A stretch of DNA of 10,260 bases from an uncultured Oscillospiraceae bacterium (GTDB lineage: Bacteria > Bacillota > Clostridia > Oscillospirales > Oscillospiraceae): contig CAKUHW010000016.1 of the NCBI GenBank assembly GCA_934659415.1, forward strand, positions 1 to 10,260, read 5' to 3'. Shown piece by piece: positions 7,035-10,260 of this stretch; the stretch's first letter is position 1; every line of letters starts with the position of its first letter. Below the pieces are notes generated by a model. The model ran no database searches and was not told the origin of the DNA. It saw nothing but the letters and a program-made list of their open reading frames with translations. The position numbers were made by a program, and so were the translations under genes.

Positions 7035-7748
7035 ATGCATCAACCGGCAGTAAAACTGACCCTTGAGCGCATTGACAACGGTTTTTGGGAGCGCTTCCCC
7101 AGCAGCACGATTGAAAAGATTCTCTGCAGCTTCGACGGCTACTGCCGGGTCTACTTTCTGGATGGCCGCCGCAGCGAGATCCCGCTGGAGTGCACTGTAT
7201 ATAACGAGCAATACGGCTATCCCGTTTCGGAGCGCCACGGGCTTCTGTTTTCCACCAGCTGGCAGCACGGAGTGGCCGCCTATGACCTTTTCACGGGAGA
7301 GTTCCGGTGGAAGGTGCCCGGCAGCCGGATGACCAGAGCCTTTCCCATCGGCGACTATCTGATTGTTATGCGGTACGGCTACGCGCTGCTGATGCTGGAC
7401 ATTCAGGCCGGCGCACTGCTCTCCAAAATCTCCGGCGGAACCCTGGAACACCAATTCTGGCTGACCGGTCCTTATGTATTTGTGGAGTGTGTGCGCGGCA
7501 AGCATGTCATTCTGAACACTGACACCATGCAGATCGTAAGGAGCTACCGTCCACAGGAGATCAATCCCAAGCAGTGTCTGAGTTTTATAATTCTGGACGC
7601 AGAAATCACTGACAATGGTTTAGTGATCTCCGGCTTTGAAGAGCATCCCAACGGAATTCGCAGCACGCCCTTCAATGTAATAGACCCCAAGCGGTTTTCT
7701 TACGTGATTGAAGCTCCGGAAGCCCTGGCAGAAATTCTGAAACGCTGA
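7035..7748 (+). CDS. Candidate immunity protein with PQQ/WD-like beta-propeller pattern
   Basis: 237 residues, ATG 7035 with AGGAGAG 6 nt upstream, 20 nt after the RHS fusion gene. There is no signal peptide and no membrane span, so it is probably cytoplasmic. The sequence repeats a blade-like rhythm of short beta strands: 'GLLFSTSWQHGVAAYDLFTGEFRWKV', then 'IGDYLIVMRYGYALLMLDIQAGALLSKI', then 'TGPYVFVECVRGKHVILNTDTMQIVRSY', each with an aromatic/Asp-x-x-x-G turn as in PQQ or WD blades. Only about four or five blades would fit, fewer than a closed seven- or eight-blade propeller. I do not recognise a named family. Its place right behind a toxin tail suggests it was the cognate immunity gene. 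GC is visibly lower than in the RHS frame before it. Its TGA stop is directly followed, in the same frame, by RHS core sequence. Confidence 0.75.
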   Translation: MHQPAVKLTLERIDNGFWERFPSSTIEKILCSFDGYCRVYFLDGRRSEIPLECTVYNEQYGYPVSERHGLLFSTSWQHGVAAYDLFTGEFRWKVPGSRMTRAFPIGDYLIVMRYGYALLMLDIQAGALLSKISGGTLEHQFWLTGPYVFVECVRGKHVILNTDTMQIVRSYRPQEINPKQCLSFIILDAEITDNGLVISGFEEHPNGIRSTPFNVIDPKRFSYVIEAPEALAEILKR

Positions 7749-8990
7749 CCGTGCGGCAGCCCCGCCCGGGGCATCCGCACGGGCAAGACCGCCGCCGGCT
7801 CCTCCGGCCTTGCCGGCTTCGACGTCTACACTGACTTCCTCCTGGACGGCTCCGATGTGATCGCCGAGACGACGGGCAATACCGTCGCCGTCTACCTGCG
7901 GGGCACGAACCTGATCTGCCAGAAGCGGGGCGCCGCCCTGTCCTACTACCTCTTCAACGCCCACGGGGACGTGACCGCCCTCACAGGCACCGGCGGCAGG
8001 GTGACCGAACGCTATGAGTACGACGCCTTCGGCAACACCACCGTCACCGTCGCCAGCCCTTTCTCCGCCGCTTCCACCACCTCTGCCGAACCAAACGCCT
8101 CTATCGCCAGCCTCAGCAAAAACCCCTTCCGCTACTGCGGCGAGTACTGGGACGATGAGGCGGGCACCTACTACCTCCGCGCCCGCTACTACTCCCCCGC
8201 CCTGGGCCGCTTCACCCAGCAGGACCCCCACTGGTCCCCCGCCAACCGCGTCTACGGCGACAGCCCCCAGCGCGCCTGCGAATATGAAGACCGCCTGGGC
8301 CTGAATATCTACTCCTACGCCCCTCAGCTCTCCGCCATCCGCCAGAGCGGGAACTTGTATGTCTACGGGATGAACAACCCGGTCAAGTATGCGGATTATA
8401 ACGGCGAGATCGCATTTCTGGTGGTCACAGGTCTGATTGGAGCGGCAATCGGCGGCATCATCGGCGCAGTCCGGTCTTACAGCAAATATGGAGAGGTCCG
8501 CTGGCAGGATGTCGCCCTGGGTGTTGGGCTGGGCGCTGCCGCCGGTCTGGTCGGCGGGGCGGGTGCGAGTCTATTTTTAACTGGAAGTGCAACTGCATCC
8601 GTATCAATGGTCGCTGTAGGAGTCCAGCTCAAAGTCGCTGGTATTACAACAGTTGGATACTCCTCATTTGAGCTATTCAAAAAGGCTAACGGCAACGCAG
8701 GTGACGGAATGGCATGGCATCACATCGTACAGCAGACTTCTTCAAATATAGAACGGTTTGGTGCAGAAATGATCCATAACGCTGTAAACATCGTAAAAAT
8801 TCCTCACGGTGCCGGCACATTGCACCAAATGATTACCAATCACTATAACAGTATTCAATCGTTTACCGGCGGATTGCGCGTATATCAATGGCTGCAATTA
8901 CAGAGCTTTAACAGTCAATACGCATATGGCCTTAAAATACTCACCGAGTTTGCGGAAAAATTGGGAATCACAATTCAATTTGTTAAATAG
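7749..8990 (+). pseudogene. Orphan RHS core end with C-terminal HNH/Endo VII-like nuclease toxin domain
   Basis: The RHS-type frame begins immediately after the preceding TGA with no credible start: the only candidate is GTG 7857, which lacks a Shine-Dalgarno, and the first ATG codon is deep inside. It reads 'GIRTGKTAAGS', 'FLLDGSDVIAETTG', 'YYLFNAHGDVTALT', 'YEYDAFGNT', 'FRYCGEYWDDEAGTYYLRARYYSPALGRFTQQDP', and ends the core at 'NLYVYGMNNPVKYADYNG', the usual RHS junction before a variable toxin. Next comes a Gly/Ala-rich hydrophobic stretch (about nt 8400-8620), then the toxin: 'MAWHHIVQQ' (WHH at 8715-8723), 'FGAEMIHNAVNIVKIPHGAGTLHQMITNHY', 'YAYGLKILTEFAEKLG'. The HH, IHN..N and later H residues fit HNH/Endo VII-superfamily nucleases of polymorphic toxins. 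GC falls after about 8580, marking the module as acquired. Probably a silent cassette that could be activated by recombination; translation from GTG or by readthrough cannot be excluded. Confidence 0.75.
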
Positions 8991-8998
8991 GTGGTAGA

Positions 8999-9400
8999 AT
9001 GAGCAGCAATATTTTGAACACAGTTGAAAAAATCAGACCGTTGATACAACTACATACAAGTGAAAGCCTGTGGGGCGATGTGGACAAGGCAAACCAAAGC
9101 TATCAGGCGTATACGCTGGAGATATGCAAAGCCTTTTCTGACGGGTACGGGATTTCTCTCTCCGAAGCCCTCGCCGCAGACCATGAACCCGCACTTCAGT
9201 CGGTCGGCGCTTTTTATCTACTGCCATACGAGACAAGCTATGCCATCCGGATATTGAAACGGCTCAGCAAATCGGATCACATCGAGGTCAGTGTCAACGC
9301 CTCGTCGATTTTGGCGGAGTGGCGTAAACAGACGCTTCAGTTTCCAAGGCTCGCCGGTCAGGGAGTAGTCTACTTCACGGCTTCGGAGCTTCCGTTATGA
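8999..9400 (+). CDS. Candidate immunity protein for the HNH-type RHS toxin
   Basis: 133 residues, starting 8 nt after the toxin stop; the AGGTGG overlapping that stop can serve as ribosome-binding site, so translation may be coupled to the toxin frame. Soluble, no signal peptide. The second half ('SVGAFYLLPYETSYAIRILKRLSKSDHIEVSVNASSILAEWRKQ') looks like paired helices of HEAT type and recalls DUF2019-like proteins, which I know from memory to occur as immunity proteins; this family link is tentative. Position directly after a toxin C-terminus is the main argument. GC is lower than in the flanking RHS frame, like the toxin module, so both probably arrived together. Confidence 0.72.
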   Translation: MSSNILNTVEKIRPLIQLHTSESLWGDVDKANQSYQAYTLEICKAFSDGYGISLSEALAADHEPALQSVGAFYLLPYETSYAIRILKRLSKSDHIEVSVNASSILAEWRKQTLQFPRLAGQGVVYFTASELPL

Positions 9401-9436
9401 CAATATTCCGGCCTGGGCAAAGGAGGAGAACTTTCC

Positions 9437-9646
9437 ATGAGGTATTACATGCCGTCTCTGACAAAGCTCTATCAGCAGGCCTTTCAGGAGCTCTTCCTCC
9501 CGGAGGGCTTCAAAGTCCTGCTCAGCCGTATCCAGGAACGGGATACGAAATATTGGAATCCCATACTGGATGAAAGGCGAAAGGTCACCATGGACTTTCT
9601 CGCCTCTCTGGAGCCGAAGCGGAGGAGAAAGGCTCCGGAGGTCTGA
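9437..9646 (+). CDS. Small basic hypothetical protein at the end of the RHS island
   Basis: 69 residues. ATG 9437 has a strong AAAGGAGGAG 9-10 nt upstream, which argues that it is a real gene. The product is hydrophilic and helix-prone, with 'LTKLYQQAFQELFLPEGFKVLLSRIQERD' and a basic end (PKRRRKAPEV); no signal peptide or membrane span. I recognise no family. It may be a small accessory or second immunity protein of the toxin cassette, or the remnant of a longer gene. It lies 36 nt after the candidate immunity gene in the same direction, so it is probably co-transcribed. Confidence 0.5.
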   Translation: MRYYMPSLTKLYQQAFQELFLPEGFKVLLSRIQERDTKYWNPILDERRKVTMDFLASLEPKRRRKAPEV

Positions 9647-9758
9647 TCTTCCGCAGACGGAAGAGTCCTATTCTTCCAACTGACCGGCGCAGCCCCGCCG
9701 CTGTCAAAAAGCCTTACGGAGGCCGCCGGGGGCGGGGACGAAAGGGCGTTTCGCCGTC

Positions 9759-9787
9759 TTGACAGTGGGGCCCGGGCATGGTACACT
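9759..9787 (+). promoter_or_regulatory. Promoter of the glycyl-tRNA synthetase leader
   Basis: Perfect -35 TTGACA at 9759-9764, 17-nt spacer, -10 TACACT at 9782-9787 preceded by TGG (extended -10). The predicted start near 9794 is just upstream of the T-box Stem I. Confidence 0.88.
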
Positions 9788-9793
9788 GGCGGG

Positions 9794-10057
9794 GAGAAAA
9801 GGCTTTGAAAAGGAAGCCTTCCGCAGGACCTGTCTCAAGAGAGGGGGCGCTTGGTGCGAGCTCCCGGCAGGGCGCGGAGGGCGGCGCCTTTGAGCCGCGG
9901 GCCGGAAATGGTCCGCCGGGCACCTCCGTTACCGGGCAGCGGGCGCTTTGGGGCGTCCGCGAGAGCGCGCGGCAGCCAGCCGCGAATTCAGGTGGGACCA
10001 CGGACATTCACTGTTCGCCCTGAGCCAACCAAAGCAGTTGGTTCAGGGCGTTTTTTT
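9794..10057 (+). promoter_or_regulatory. T-box riboswitch controlling glycyl-tRNA synthetase
   Basis: A leader that senses the uncharged/charged ratio of tRNA-Gly and terminates transcription when the tRNA is charged. Stem I can be folded by hand: base helix AAAGGC (9798-9803) with GCCTTT (9886-9891); middle helix near 9817-9825 with 9874-9882; CCTGTC with GGCAGG; the AAGAGAG bulge (about 9834-9842); and the distal loop TTGGTGCGAG (9851-9860), a T-box hallmark. Between the lower helices the 3' side carries GGC at 9880-9882 (again 9883-9885), the likely glycine specifier. A CCGTTA-type linker follows near 9927. The T-box proper is CAGGTGGGACCACGG (9989-10003). The antiterminator pairs 9988-9992 with 10019-10023 and 10001-10005 with 10013-10017, competing with the terminator. 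The pairing is hand-derived and the specifier is an inference. Confidence 0.9.
10016..10057 (+). terminator. T-box leader terminator
   Basis: A 14-bp stem with one G-T pair (10016-10029 with 10037-10050), a 7-nt loop and a run of seven T (10051-10057). Its left arm base (10016-10023) is the strand also needed for the antiterminator, so the two folds exclude each other, as expected for a T-box. Confidence 0.95.
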
Positions 10058-10091
10058 GCCCTGGGCCAAGACATCGAAAGGAGTCAAGACC

Positions 10092-10260
10092 ATGAACAAG
10101 AGCGACAAGACCATGGACAAGATCGTCAACCTGTGCAAGAACCGGGGCTTTGTCTACCCCGGCAGCGAGATCTACGGCGGCCTGGCCAACAGCTGGGACT
10201 ACGGCCCGCTGGGCGTGGAGTTCAAGAACAACGTGAAGAAGGCATGGATGAAGAAGTTCG
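10092..10260 (+). CDS. glyS: Glycyl-tRNA synthetase, dimeric class II type, N-terminal fragment
   Basis: Charges tRNA-Gly with glycine using ATP. Only the first 56 codons are in the window. '[27 protein letters not shown]' (spanning residues 15-41) followed by '[15 protein letters not shown]' is the highly conserved start of the eukaryote-like alpha2 enzyme (often named glyQS or glyS in Firmicutes), not the bacterial alpha2-beta2 form. ATG 10092 has AAGGAG at 10078-10083, 8 nt upstream; an ATG at codon 8 is possible but lacks a site. It lies 34 nt after the leader terminator and is controlled by the T-box. Confidence 0.96.
   Translation, partial: MNKSDKTMDKIVNLCKNRGFVYPGSEIYGGLANSWDYGPLGVEFKNNVKKAWMKKF

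Noticed and set aside
7620..8231. 203-codon minus-strand frame
   Set aside because: Gly/Ala/Val-rich shadow opposite the RHS core; no ribosome-binding site or family resemblance.
9647..9664. Hairpin TCTTCCG/CGGAAGA right after the small ORF, as a terminator
   Set aside because: The stem is only 7 bp and is not followed by a T-run, so a terminator is not supported.
9714..10023. Open frames on both strands across the T-box leader
   Set aside because: The region is explained by the promoter, Stem I, T-box and terminator; neither frame has a convincing ribosome-binding site.
1..10260. CRISPR arrays, tRNA or rRNA genes, insertion sequences, attachment sites
   Set aside because: No regular short repeats, no tRNA-like cloverleaf, no transposase and no terminal-repeat or target-duplication pair were seen on either strand.

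Overview
The window looks like chromosomal DNA of a high-GC, Gram-positive-type gut Clostridia, probably Oscillospiraceae (Flavonifractor/Lawsonibacter/Intestinimonas type). This is inferred from strong AGGAGG ribosome-binding sites, a lipoprotein-type substrate-binding protein, a T-box leader before a dimeric-type glycyl-tRNA synthetase, and the RHS style; no phylogenetic marker was compared.

Layout. (1) 2-238, plus strand: C-terminal end of a LysR-type regulator, followed by a bidirectional terminator at 252-285. (2) 294-5193, minus strand: a complete branched-chain amino-acid/amide (HAAT) ABC transporter operon, livJ-livH-livM-livG-livF. It has a good promoter at 5308-5336, a perfect inverted repeat just after the predicted transcription start, and a strong hairpin between livJ and livH that could favour binding-protein expression. 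The binding protein appears to be a natural circular permutant: what is normally the N-terminal third of the fold sits at the C-terminus, and the usual second half follows directly after the lipobox. (3) 5194-5604: divergent control region. (4) 5605-9646, plus strand: a decayed or rearranged RHS polymorphic-toxin island. It holds a secreted RHS N-terminus fused to what looks like only the tail of a toxin domain, a candidate beta-propeller immunity gene, a startless RHS core end carrying an intact-looking HNH/Endo VII-type nuclease toxin, its candidate immunity gene, and a small orphan ORF. (5) 9759-10260, plus strand: a sigma-A-type promoter, a T-box riboswitch with terminator/antiterminator, and the start of glycyl-tRNA synthetase.

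How it works together. The liv genes form one uptake system: a lipid-anchored binding protein delivers ligand to the LivH/LivM channel, driven by the LivG/LivF ATPases. The RHS island has the layout of a toxin-swapping locus: a leading secreted gene, a displaced toxin tail with its immunity gene, then a silent core-end/toxin/immunity cassette. The glycyl-tRNA synthetase is controlled by uncharged glycine tRNA through its leader.

The two most unusual items are the permuted binding protein and the deleted RHS fusion with its retained immunity gene.
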